NCBI GenBank assembly: GCA_030682255.1
Contig: JAUXOK010000027.1
Coordinates: 248,001 to 312,000, forward strand
DNA from: Bacteroidota bacterium
Lineage (GTDB): Bacteria > Bacteroidota > Bacteroidia > NS11-12g > UBA955
Length of the DNA stretch: 64,000 nucleotides
Reading direction: 5' to 3'
Position 1 is the first letter of the stretch; the number at the start of each line of letters is the position of its first letter. Positions 17,767 through 25,020 of the stretch are shown here, in pieces. Both the position numbers and the translations under genes were made by a program. The notes under the pieces are model-generated. The model saw nothing but the letters and a program-made list of their open reading frames with translations, did not search any database and was not told the origin of the DNA.

Positions 17767-18347
17767 CAACGTTTTAAAGGTGCTCTTGGGGGATAGGTTA
17801 TAATTTTATTAAAATACAGAATACCTGAATTATCACTTTGTTTTGTATAATAGAAATTATTTGACATTTTCTTAATTAGATTACATTCTTCTTCATCAGA
17901 AAGCTCTATATTTAATAAATCAAATCTAGATTTACCAGAAGGAGTTAAATAATTTGCAATAACTTCATCTATGTTCATTTTATCAAACTTGGTACTTTTT
18001 GCATATATTCTATGTACCCCATATTCTTTCCAATTTACTTTTATCCTATTAGATTCTATTGCATTATAAAATTCAAAATAGGTCATATCATTTTTGTATT
18101 GACTATTATAAATTTCGAATAAAAAATTATTTTCTATGCAAATGCATGAATCTTGATATTGAAGAGAAATTAAAAAATTATCATTTGTATACTTTGTGAA
18201 AATATTCTTATTAAAATCCTTTAATTTTTTTTTATGCTCTAGTATTTTTTTGTCATTCCTTCGATTAATTATATTGTCTTTTTTTGTACTATTTTCAATG
18301 CAACCATAAGCTAATACTAATACTACTAAATTTAAATATCTAATCAT
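17763..18347 (-). CDS. Partner 6: lipoprotein, candidate immunity
   Basis: A 194-residue protein with a lipoprotein signal (LNLVVLVLAYGC, Cys at about residue 16), charged linker and an unrecognised mature domain. The ATG overlaps the tip 6 stop by 8 bp. The last codons are Arg-Trp-TAG within TGGTAGTG, as in other units. Candidate immunity protein for the metallopeptidase-like tip 6. Lipid anchoring suggests an envelope or periplasmic site of action. Confidence 0.6.
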   Translation of the reverse strand: MIRYLNLVVLVLAYGCIENSTKKDNIINRRNDKKILEHKKKLKDFNKNIFTKYTNDNFLISLQYQDSCICIENNFLFEIYNSQYKNDMTYFEFYNAIESNRIKVNWKEYGVHRIYAKSTKFDKMNIDEVIANYLTPSGKSRFDLLNIELSDEEECNLIKKMSNNFYYTKQSDNSGILYFNKIITYPPRAPLKRW

Positions 18348-19218
18348 TTTTTTTAGGCTTTTTTGGATCTTCTAATTTGCTTTTTTCAATTTGTTTTCCA
18401 TTATAGCTTTTTCTTAACTTTTTTCCTAAAGCATTTCTAACTCTATTTTCAAAATTAACAGCTCTTATTTCTTTAGGACTTTTAGAAGTTGGTTTATCGT
18501 TATTATGTCCTTTGTTTTTTCCTTGGTCTAAATCATATGCATGACTTAATTCATGTGCAAGATTAGTTTCAGGTGAATCTTCAACCTTGTCAAGTACTAA
18601 CTTCTCATTATAATCCACAATAATATGAGACCCTGTAGGTTTGCCAGCTTGCGCTTTTTGATTACCAGTAGGTTCATTGGTCATTGTGCCACTCATTACT
18701 TCTGGTGGTGCTTCTTCTATAAAATGTTCTTGTTTGCTAGTTTCCAAAGTATTTACAACTTTTTTTACATAATCATCATTAATTTTGCTTAATTTATTTA
18801 ATGTTTTTAATGTTTTAAGTGCAAATGCATTATTCCCTGTATAAACAGTTCCATTTTCATTGTACAATTTACCTCCTTTATATGTTAATACTTCCGAAGG
18901 TGTTTCGTCTTCATTTCTGCCAACAATTATTTTAATTATTTTTCCATCAGGATCAATTGCAATAATTGGCATATTACCCACAAAAATAAAGGGCGACATT
19001 TCGGGATATTTTATAGCCATTGGATCTAAACTCAACCACCTACCCAACCTACTATCATATATCCTAGCACCAAAATCATACGCATTGCCTTCTCCATAGG
19101 TTTCGTTGTCTTTTTCTTTGCCATTAAAGCCATATTTATACCTTTTTCCATTGACACTACAAATAGTAGATTTAAAACCAAGGTATTTGGGCTGTATTTT
19201 ATGATGAGTATTTATCAA
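18340..19218 (-). CDS. Rhs tip 6 with HExxH metallopeptidase-like domain
   Basis: A 292-residue Rhs fragment, TTG start at 19218, class A leader (INTHHKIQPKYLGFKSTICS), typical Rhs block ending SLDP and DPDG. The unique domain contains NLAHELSHAYDLDQGKN (His-Glu-Leu-Ser-His) and, further on, KEIRAVNFENRVRNALG. I associate this pair of motifs with zinc metallopeptidase-type Rhs effectors in Bacteroidota. A probable metallopeptidase toxin; its target is unknown. The partner overlaps the 3' end. Confidence 0.8.
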   Translation of the reverse strand: MINTHHKIQPKYLGFKSTICSVNGKRYKYGFNGKEKDNETYGEGNAYDFGARIYDSRLGRWLSLDPMAIKYPEMSPFIFVGNMPIIAIDPDGKIIKIIVGRNEDETPSEVLTYKGGKLYNENGTVYTGNNAFALKTLKTLNKLSKINDDYVKKVVNTLETSKQEHFIEEAPPEVMSGTMTNEPTGNQKAQAGKPTGSHIIVDYNEKLVLDKVEDSPETNLAHELSHAYDLDQGKNKGHNNDKPTSKSPKEIRAVNFENRVRNALGKKLRKSYNGKQIEKSKLEDPKKPKKND

Positions 19219-19296
19219 TATTTTTAGATAAGCAAATATAGGTTTTATTGTTTTTAAAACAGTTATTTTTTAATATTAACATATCAGAAACCCTAC
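19154..19296 (-). repeat. Inter-cassette spacer 7-6
   Basis: Read on the - strand, it runs from the variant boundary GTAGGGT (19290-19296) to the exact GTAGTGT in the tip 6 block (19154-19160). It carries TTTCTGATATGTTAATATT, a TATATTTG box and the class A leader. Confidence 0.6.
19233..19240 (-). promoter_or_regulatory. Cassette promoter box, unit 6
   Basis: TATATTTG on the - strand, with 14 bp to the TTG start of tip 6, the same geometry as units 3, 4, 5 and 7. Confidence 0.5.
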
Positions 19297-19305
19297 CCAC
19301 TAATT

Positions 19306-19725
19306 TTATTCAAGTCTTCCAAAATAAAGTTTATATTTTCCTGAGAGTGTCCCTCTATAGTTAACAACACTCCATTGAGTACATGCAGAATCATATCTAA
19401 ATTTATTTACGATATTTGATGGAATAAATCTATAATTATGGTGGACTATATATTTATTTTTGCCACATGTTTCAAAAATAAACACTGTATCTTTTTGAGA
19501 TGAAACTGCCATAATTGTTGTTGCATAGGCTCTGGGACCGCAACTATTATCTTCACCAATACAATAGAGCACTTTTATAGTATCTAGTTTTTTTTCATCA
19601 CCAAATAAGTCTTTATAATCACAAAAATCAATATTAGCACTCATATTAACTGCATTTTTATATTTATGATAGATACAACTTGAAACTAACAAAAACACAA
19701 GTGATATAATATTAAATTTATTCAT
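19306..19725 (-). CDS. Partner 7: Cys-containing lipoprotein, candidate immunity
   Basis: A 139-residue protein with lipoprotein signal (LVFLLVSSC, Cys about residue 17). The mature part has several Cys (DFCDYK, LYCIGEDNSCGPR, ETCGKN, SACTQW), so disulfides are likely and a periplasmic location fits. The ATG shares one base with the tip 7 stop (TAATG). Not recognised. Candidate immunity protein for tip 7. Confidence 0.6.
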   Translation of the reverse strand: MNKFNIISLVFLLVSSCIYHKYKNAVNMSANIDFCDYKDLFGDEKKLDTIKVLYCIGEDNSCGPRAYATTIMAVSSQKDTVFIFETCGKNKYIVHHNYRFIPSNIVNKFRYDSACTQWSVVNYRGTLSGKYKLYFGRLE

Positions 19726-20657
19726 TATTGAATACGATGAAAACGATAAAGTTTGTTTCTAATTCCCCAAATGACATTTAAATTTTCCTTAATTCCAATA
19801 CGTCCATTTTCATCAATTTCCCCATTAGGCATTGCCCCTCCTTTCATTTTGAAAAAATAATCCCCATACATATAATAAATTGAAAAGTAACCAACAGGAA
19901 CATATCCTGCATCAGTAGTTCTTACAACATATGGGATATTAAGCATTTCAGTCACAATTCTAGACTCAAATGCTGTTGCTGCAACATGATAATCCCTAAA
20001 ATTTGATGTCAATCTACCTGCAACATTACTATAATCTGGGTTTAAATTTCTCTCCATTAAAACATGACCTAACATACCCGCCTGTAAAGCCCTTGGGGAT
20101 CTGGCAAAATCCTTTACATTAACTGTAGCTAGGTCATAATTGTCAAATCCAGCCGATCTTGATCTATTATTTACTAATTTTAATTCTATAATATTCGTGC
20201 TCTCTGCAAGTTCATTAACGTATGCAGACAAACGCCCTGATGTTTTTTTATCTGTTATTGTGTTTTCTGCACTTTTTTGTATTAAATTATTTCTACTATC
20301 TACTTCGTAATCATTCCCAGTTCTTTTTTCAAGAATTTTTACCATTTTGTTAATGTGTCTTTTTGAACCAGTTAATCTAATTGTATCACCATTAGGATCT
20401 GACAATAAAATTGGATTATTAGCAAATGTGGCATAATTACTAATAGATGGAGTTGGTTTAGGATCCTTATTCCACCGTCTCCCAAGTCTACTATCATATT
20501 GCCAAAACTCAGCTGTATAATTATTTCCTTCCCCTGCAATCTCATTATCCTTTTCCTGCCCATTGAAGCCATATTTATACCTCTTTCCATTGACACTACA
20601 AATAGGAGCTTTAAAACGAGGATATTTGGGTTGTATTTTAAGTTGGGTATTTAGCAA
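19725..20657 (-). CDS. Rhs tip 7 (unknown C-terminal domain)
   Basis: A 310-residue Rhs fragment, TTG start, class A leader (LNTQLKIQPKYPRFKAPICS), variant Rhs block shared with tip 4 (NGQEKDNEIAGEGN, YDSRLGRRWN, DPNGD). The unique domain of about 220 residues begins TIRLTGSKRHINKMVK. It has a helical stretch with GHVLMERNL and DYHVAATAFESRI, which could be a degenerate metal site but lacks HExxH. The C-terminal part is aromatic (YFSIYYMYGDYFFKMKGG). Function unknown. Confidence 0.7.
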   Translation of the reverse strand: MLNTQLKIQPKYPRFKAPICSVNGKRYKYGFNGQEKDNEIAGEGNNYTAEFWQYDSRLGRRWNKDPKPTPSISNYATFANNPILLSDPNGDTIRLTGSKRHINKMVKILEKRTGNDYEVDSRNNLIQKSAENTITDKKTSGRLSAYVNELAESTNIIELKLVNNRSRSAGFDNYDLATVNVKDFARSPRALQAGMLGHVLMERNLNPDYSNVAGRLTSNFRDYHVAATAFESRIVTEMLNIPYVVRTTDAGYVPVGYFSIYYMYGDYFFKMKGGAMPNGEIDENGRIGIKENLNVIWGIRNKLYRFHRIQ

Positions 20658-20737
20658 TATTTATAGATTAGCAAATATAACAGAATGTTTTTAAAAAGTT
20701 ATTTTTCAATATCAAAACATCTGTAACAATACTCTAC
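20593..20737 (-). repeat. Inter-cassette spacer 8-7
   Basis: On the - strand: variant boundary GTAGAGT (20731-20737), then TTACAGATGTTTTGATATTG, a TATATTTG box, class A leader, and exact GTAGTGT (20593-20599). Confidence 0.6.
20672..20679 (-). promoter_or_regulatory. Cassette promoter box, unit 7
   Basis: TATATTTG on the - strand, 14 bp before the TTG start of tip 7. Confidence 0.5.
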
Positions 20738-20743
20738 CGTACA

Positions 20744-21304
20744 TTAGAATTTTCTGAATTTAAAATAATACTGACTATATCCTTCATCATTATTTGCTGA
20801 AATAAATCTCACAAAATCTATATACAAAAATAAATTATGTTGCTTGTCTTCTAACAAGAATAAACTATATTTTTGAATATCTTTAAGATCTAAAATATTT
20901 AATGTTGTCTCAATTTCAAACTCAATTTCTTTTTTGCAATACACAAATAACAAATTTAAAACATTGATTTTAATAGAATCTTTTATCTTACAATCGTAAT
21001 ATTTATGTGATTTAACAAAGCTAGTATTATTGATTAAAGGATTTGCTAAACAAACATTTAAATATGATACTGAATCTTTTTGTGAGGTAAAAAATTTTGA
21101 ATTATTCCCTTGGGTATCACATAAATTTATTATCGAACTCATGTCGTATAGCTTAGTTGTATCTATAATCAATCTTCGGCTTGCATATTTATTGTTTTTA
21201 ATAGTGTATGCAATTCCTTCAACTTCAAATTTATAAGCTTGACTTTTAAGATTGTTTGGCTTTAAGGAGAATAATATTATAGCGATTATTATAGATTTTT
21301 TCAT
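20744..21304 (-). CDS. Partner 8: secreted protein, candidate immunity
   Basis: About 186 residues from the ATG at 21304 (MKKSIIIAIILFSL), preferred over 21358 because it gives a normal signal peptide cut near KSQA. The mature part is not recognised. It overlaps the tip 8 3' end by 59 bp, the deepest overlap in the array. Candidate immunity protein by position. Confidence 0.58.
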   Translation of the reverse strand: MKKSIIIAIILFSLKPNNLKSQAYKFEVEGIAYTIKNNKYASRRLIIDTTKLYDMSSIINLCDTQGNNSKFFTSQKDSVSYLNVCLANPLINNTSFVKSHKYYDCKIKDSIKINVLNLLFVYCKKEIEFEIETTLNILDLKDIQKYSLFLLEDKQHNLFLYIDFVRFISANNDEGYSQYYFKFRKF

Positions 21305-22310
21305 TTTTACTAAGTTTAATATTTGTACTACCAGCACTACCACTGCTAGTAGTTTCAACTTTAATATTGATTTTAATGCCTTTTAAACCATTTTTCTTTA
21401 ATTCTTGATTTATGTTCTTTTTTAAATTTTTAGCAGAAACATTATTGAAGTATGATAAGTCTGGTGTTGACCCAGTATTGACAGTAATAGTTATATCAAT
21501 TTGTTTTACCCCACTAATTGATGTCAACTTTGTTGATAACTCCTTTAAAAACACTTTTCCATCACTACTAATTTGACCAGGAGTATAAGCACTACCAACA
21601 CTAGATGGGGATGAAACTGGAGGGGAAGTTGGTAAATAGTAAGGAATTAAATTAAAATTCATATCACTTCCTTTTTTTAATTTTTTACCTCTGAAAGTAG
21701 TACTTGTTGGCTTCTTTTTTTCCTCGTCTTTGGTCGTATTTTCTTTTGTTTTTTCAACAGGTTCTTTAAAAAACACATCAGCTATTTTGGAACTATATTC
21801 ATAAAGCCATTCTGCCTCTTTCTTTTCAATTTCATTGTCAAAACTATTAGTAGTTTTAATAAACTGTTCATTATAGCCACTAGGATTATCGTCCAACCCC
21901 TGGGCTGGTCTCATATTTGCACTATAGTAATTTACTTTTAATGGACCGTTTTTATTAACAAGTGTAAGTTTAGCTACTGTAACATCATTTGGTCCTTTAT
22001 ATAATATAATCTTATATTCTTCCAAACCATCTAAATCTATTGCGTCAATAGGTGAATTGCCAGCAAAATGATATGGCGAGTACCATGCATATGACATAGC
22101 TAACGGATCTACACTCAAAAACCTACCTAAATTTGGATTATAAATTCTAAATCCATAATCATAAGTGTTGCCTCCTCCGCCCATTCCTTCTTCGCCTTTA
22201 TCAATTGGTTTGCCATTAAAGCCATAGCGATACCGTTTTCCGTACACACTACAAATAGAATGATTATTTTGGGTGTTTTTTATCGGTATTTGAAGGTGGT
22301 TTCTATGCAA
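21246..22310 (-). CDS. Rhs tip 8 with possible OmpA-like C-terminal fold
   Basis: A 354-residue Rhs fragment with TTG start and the class B leader (HRNHLQIPIKNTQNNHSICS) shared with tip 2. The Rhs block is the most divergent (NGKPIDKGEEGMGGGGN, YNPNLGRFLSVDPLAM). A Lys/Glu/Thr-rich linker (about 160-215) precedes a C-terminal domain. Its alternating strand, helix, strand pattern (KQIDITITV, SAKNLKKNINQELKKNG, GIKINIKV) resembles OmpA-like peptidoglycan-binding domains. The resemblance is by eye only. Partner 8 overlaps its end. Confidence 0.65.
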   Translation of the reverse strand: MHRNHLQIPIKNTQNNHSICSVYGKRYRYGFNGKPIDKGEEGMGGGGNTYDYGFRIYNPNLGRFLSVDPLAMSYAWYSPYHFAGNSPIDAIDLDGLEEYKIILYKGPNDVTVAKLTLVNKNGPLKVNYYSANMRPAQGLDDNPSGYNEQFIKTTNSFDNEIEKKEAEWLYEYSSKIADVFFKEPVEKTKENTTKDEEKKKPTSTTFRGKKLKKGSDMNFNLIPYYLPTSPPVSSPSSVGSAYTPGQISSDGKVFLKELSTKLTSISGVKQIDITITVNTGSTPDLSYFNNVSAKNLKKNINQELKKNGLKGIKINIKVETTSSGSAGSTNIKLSKNEKIYNNRYNIILLKAKQS

Positions 22311-22421
22311 TGGATACGATTATAGATTAGCAAATATAATTTATTTATTTTAGAGAAAGTACTTTTTTCCCTATCAACACATCTGTAAAACTAACGCAGT
22401 AGAAGTAACGGTAACACTACC
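22246..22421 (-). repeat. Inter-cassette spacer 9-8
   Basis: On the - strand: exact GTAGTGT at 22415-22421, then TTTTACAGATGTGTTGATAGG, a TATATTTG box, the class B leader and exact GTAGTGT at 22246-22252. Confidence 0.6.
22331..22338 (-). promoter_or_regulatory. Cassette promoter box, unit 8
   Basis: TATATTTG on the - strand with 20 bp to the TTG start of tip 8, so spacing differs from the class A units. Confidence 0.45.
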
Positions 22422-22432
22422 TATCTAATTTA

Positions 22433-23416
22433 CTACCTAATTTTTTTACGTTTTAGTCTTTTAATATTGCTATCTATATTTAATTCATAAAAAAATGATC
22501 TCTCACCAAACCCTCTAAAAGTAAATGGCAAATATGAAATATTAATTATTCCGAATTTACTTCCTATTAAAAAAATATTATTATTTTCAGTATATATAGA
22601 AAATAAAGTATCCTTTATGTTTTTATCATTAATTACTAAGAAGTGTTTTAATTTATCATTTTTATATATCAATTCACTAGTAGTGATTTCATGAAAATTC
22701 TGTTTTCCAATCCAACTACCTTCTCTTTGGTTATTCTTGTAAGCACCATATTCGAAACCAACAATTTTTTTTGTTAATACTCTTTTTTCTCTTTCTTTAA
22801 ATTGATTAAAATTATTATTAAAACCAAATTCAATCACATTTATAAATCTATTTTTGTTAGATTTTGGGAAAAACTTCCAATGACCCATTCGAATGCCCGA
22901 TGAATATTTACCAAATAGAAAACCGAACCAATATTCCTCTATGTAAAAACCATCCTGAATAACTCTATGAGAAGTATTAATATAAAGAACATTATCATTA
23001 CAAGCACCATCTTTATAATATCTAATATTTCCACTCTCAAATGTGCTGAAAATGTTTAACATCAGTTGAATTTGAGTATCACTTTCAATTGTATTATATT
23101 CGTTAGTTTTAGAATCAAGATTAATAAAAAGAGAATTATTCATGATGGTTATTGTTTGACTGTCACAATTAAGGAATATAGGGGAAAAGTATGGTTCATA
23201 CCAAACCTTTTGTTTGTTACCAAATTCATCAATTAAATTGATTGTGTCATTTCCATCTTTTATTAAAAAGGATTTTTTGCAAATTGTGTCTTTATCTTTG
23301 AACTGATATTCAAAATTAACTGTATAGTGAAAATGAGAAACTTCTAAATTTTGACCTTTAACATTATCATTTGATAATATCAAAACAAAGATTAATATAA
23401 TTTTAAAAAATTTCAT
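22433..23416 (-). CDS. Partner 9: secreted protein with MORN/YwqK-like repeats
   Basis: A 327-residue protein with a signal peptide (FKIILIFVLILS, cut near VKGQ). The C-terminal half shows MORN/YwqK-like repeats (SGIRMGHWKFFP, YKNNQREGSWIG, ELIYKNDKLKHF). YwqK-type proteins are often annotated as antitoxins next to toxins. It starts 5 bp after the tip 9 stop and ends Arg-TAG in AGGTAG at the boundary. It is larger than the other partners. Candidate immunity protein. Confidence 0.65.
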   Translation of the reverse strand: MKFFKIILIFVLILSNDNVKGQNLEVSHFHYTVNFEYQFKDKDTICKKSFLIKDGNDTINLIDEFGNKQKVWYEPYFSPIFLNCDSQTITIMNNSLFINLDSKTNEYNTIESDTQIQLMLNIFSTFESGNIRYYKDGACNDNVLYINTSHRVIQDGFYIEEYWFGFLFGKYSSGIRMGHWKFFPKSNKNRFINVIEFGFNNNFNQFKEREKRVLTKKIVGFEYGAYKNNQREGSWIGKQNFHEITTSELIYKNDKLKHFLVINDKNIKDTLFSIYTENNNIFLIGSKFGIINISYLPFTFRGFGERSFFYELNIDSNIKRLKRKKIR

Positions 23417-23421
23417 AATAT

Positions 23422-25020
23422 TTATTTTTTAGTTTGTTCAGTTTTGGAAATTTCTAACTTTACACCCCCAGCTTCCTCATTCGCAGTTGCATCTGTACCA
23501 GCAACAACATTTATGTTTTTCAAAGGCTTATCTGTGCCAAATAATTCTACTTTTAATATTTCTGCTCTTTTTAACAAAAATGCTTCTTTTCTTACTTCTT
23601 GATTCTTCTCATTTGGCATAAATTCTTTACCTTCTTCATCTAGAAGATCATAAGTAAATCCTTTGGAATGATCATTAGGGTCAGCATATGTTTTAGCTAA
23701 TTCATAACCAGTGCCAATAATATTTAATACAATATTATCAACATTCTCTTTTGATTCTAAGAATCTTTGAAGAACATCAGTATTTCTAAACTCCCCTTTT
23801 TTATCTTTTAATATTTTTCCTTGTTGGTCTTTAAAAAATTGAATCTGATTGTCTATAATTTTTTGACCAGTATTTTGCCTGTTTTTAATTGTAGCATTAG
23901 GGTTAATTTGAAGTGAATTTGGTATAAAAGGATTTAAAACTCCAAGTTTGAACTCACATGAATAAAATTCTGTATTTGCTCCCTTCCCCTTAGTAGCATT
24001 CATCAAAATTGTATTGCCTCTCACCTCAATTTCAAATTCAACTTTATCAAAAGTAAATTTATAAATTGTAGATGCATTTTGAGGTGTTAAATTAGATTGA
24101 ACGTGATTCAGTCCTGCATTATCTATGAAGAATAATGGATTATTAATAAAGCTATTATATGGAGTAAATGATGAGTATTCTGCCATCAACGGATCCAAAC
24201 TCAACCACCTCCCCAACCTACTATCATATATCCTAGCACCAAAATCATAGGCATTGCCTTCGCCGTAGGTTTCGTTGTCTTTTTCCATACCGTTGAAACC
24301 ATATTTATACCTTTTTCCATTCACACTACAAATAGTTGATGTATCTATAACCATGGAAACATAGTACAAATTTAAATTATCAATATCTACATAAGGATTT
24401 GGAGTTGAACCATAACTACCACTGCCTGTTATAACTTGGCTAATTTCTATTGTTACGTTTCCTGCATTTACTGAGGAAAAGTTTATACTTTTTGAACCTG
24501 TTGTTGTGAAGATAGTTGTTTGAGGACTTCCTCCTGGTATAAAAATCCTAACTCTAACACTTTCTGCAAATCCTGAAATATTACTAAATGTATCTATATC
24601 AAAATCAAGAGTATAATTAGTAGTGGCTGCTACTGCTACTGTTTTTGTAGCTAATGGTCTGCTTGTCCATATAGATTCAATATGTAAAACATTTCCAGTT
24701 GGGTTGGTAACTGTTATAGAACCTGTTCCTGCTACAAATCCTCCAACACTACTACTGCTAAAGTCTTCCTGAACTAAATAATTATTAACATAAGTTGTGT
24801 CTATAAAATCGCTACATATCTCTACGCCATGTCTACCTGGCATGGGTGCGCCAAAGGCGTAATAATCTGTCAATGTTACTATATCTGGGTCAAAATAATC
24901 TACATTACTTGTGCCATTGGTTTTGGCTATTTTCTTATCCGATATAGTTGCTAACACGTTACCCATCCCGCAATTCTGCGGGAGATTACTTAGTTGCATA
25001 TAATATTTTGTAGGTTTCAA
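23422..25020 (-). CDS. Rhs tip 9, the longest Rhs fragment, 5'-truncated
   Basis: A 532-residue fragment starting TTG, with an in-frame stop three codons upstream. Residues 1-75 are real Rhs core (GNVLATISDKKI, DYYAFGAPMPGR), unlike all other units. A separate beta-rich insert of about 140 residues (about 85-225, GSITVTNPTGNVLHIESIW, with Thr/Ser-rich repeats) resembles a carbohydrate-binding-module-like sandwich. The conserved Rhs block follows (ICSVNGKRYKYGFNGMEKDNE), then a C-terminal domain ending in an OmpA-like pattern (KRAEILKVELF, NINVVAGTDA, GGVKLEIS). It looks like the broken 3' end of a former full-length Rhs gene. Confidence 0.72.
   Translation of the reverse strand: MKPTKYYMQLSNLPQNCGMGNVLATISDKKIAKTNGTSNVDYFDPDIVTLTDYYAFGAPMPGRHGVEICSDFIDTTYVNNYLVQEDFSSSSVGGFVAGTGSITVTNPTGNVLHIESIWTSRPLATKTVAVAATTNYTLDFDIDTFSNISGFAESVRVRIFIPGGSPQTTIFTTTGSKSINFSSVNAGNVTIEISQVITGSGSYGSTPNPYVDIDNLNLYYVSMVIDTSTICSVNGKRYKYGFNGMEKDNETYGEGNAYDFGARIYDSRLGRWLSLDPLMAEYSSFTPYNSFINNPLFFIDNAGLNHVQSNLTPQNASTIYKFTFDKVEFEIEVRGNTILMNATKGKGANTEFYSCEFKLGVLNPFIPNSLQINPNATIKNRQNTGQKIIDNQIQFFKDQQGKILKDKKGEFRNTDVLQRFLESKENVDNIVLNIIGTGYELAKTYADPNDHSKGFTYDLLDEEGKEFMPNEKNQEVRKEAFLLKRAEILKVELFGTDKPLKNINVVAGTDATANEEAGGVKLEISKTEQTKK
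24966..24983. repeat. Hairpin insertion inside Rhs core of tip 9
   Basis: TCCCGCA-ATTC-TGCGGGA is a perfect 7-bp palindrome. It sits where Rhs proteins normally read SN-HL-GNV. Here the protein reads SN-LPQNCGM-GNV, a net gain of five codons in frame. Confidence 0.55.

Larger units (their letters stand above)
9839..25020. other. Array of nine Rhs tip + partner cassettes
   Basis: Nine two-gene units each carry a conserved Rhs block of about 50 codons (ICSVNGKRYKYGFNGK ... YDSRLGRWLSLDPL), then a unique C-terminal domain, then a close partner gene. Units 1-5 read + (9839-17618). Units 6-9 read - (25020 to 17763). All except unit 9 lack any Rhs core upstream of the block. Spacers between units are related to one another and hold a promoter-like box in most cases. 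The layout resembles stored orphan Rhs-CT/immunity modules, as known from enterobacterial rhs loci, but with regular boundaries and an adjacent tyrosine recombinase. Confidence 0.85.

Noticed and set aside
19725..20657. HExxH metallopeptidase in Rhs tip 7
   Set aside because: Only GHVLMER and DYHVAATAFE are present; the HExxH spacing is not met, so I kept the function unknown.
9839..25020. A CRISPR-like array of spaced repeats
   Set aside because: The repeats are about 150-300 bp apart from coding units of 1-2.5 kb, are translated as Rhs sequence, and no cas genes are present.
9839..25020. A classical integron with attC sites
   Set aside because: No attC-like folded sites with R/L boxes were seen, cassettes lie in both orientations, and most carry their own promoter-like box. 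The recombinase was not recognised as IntI.
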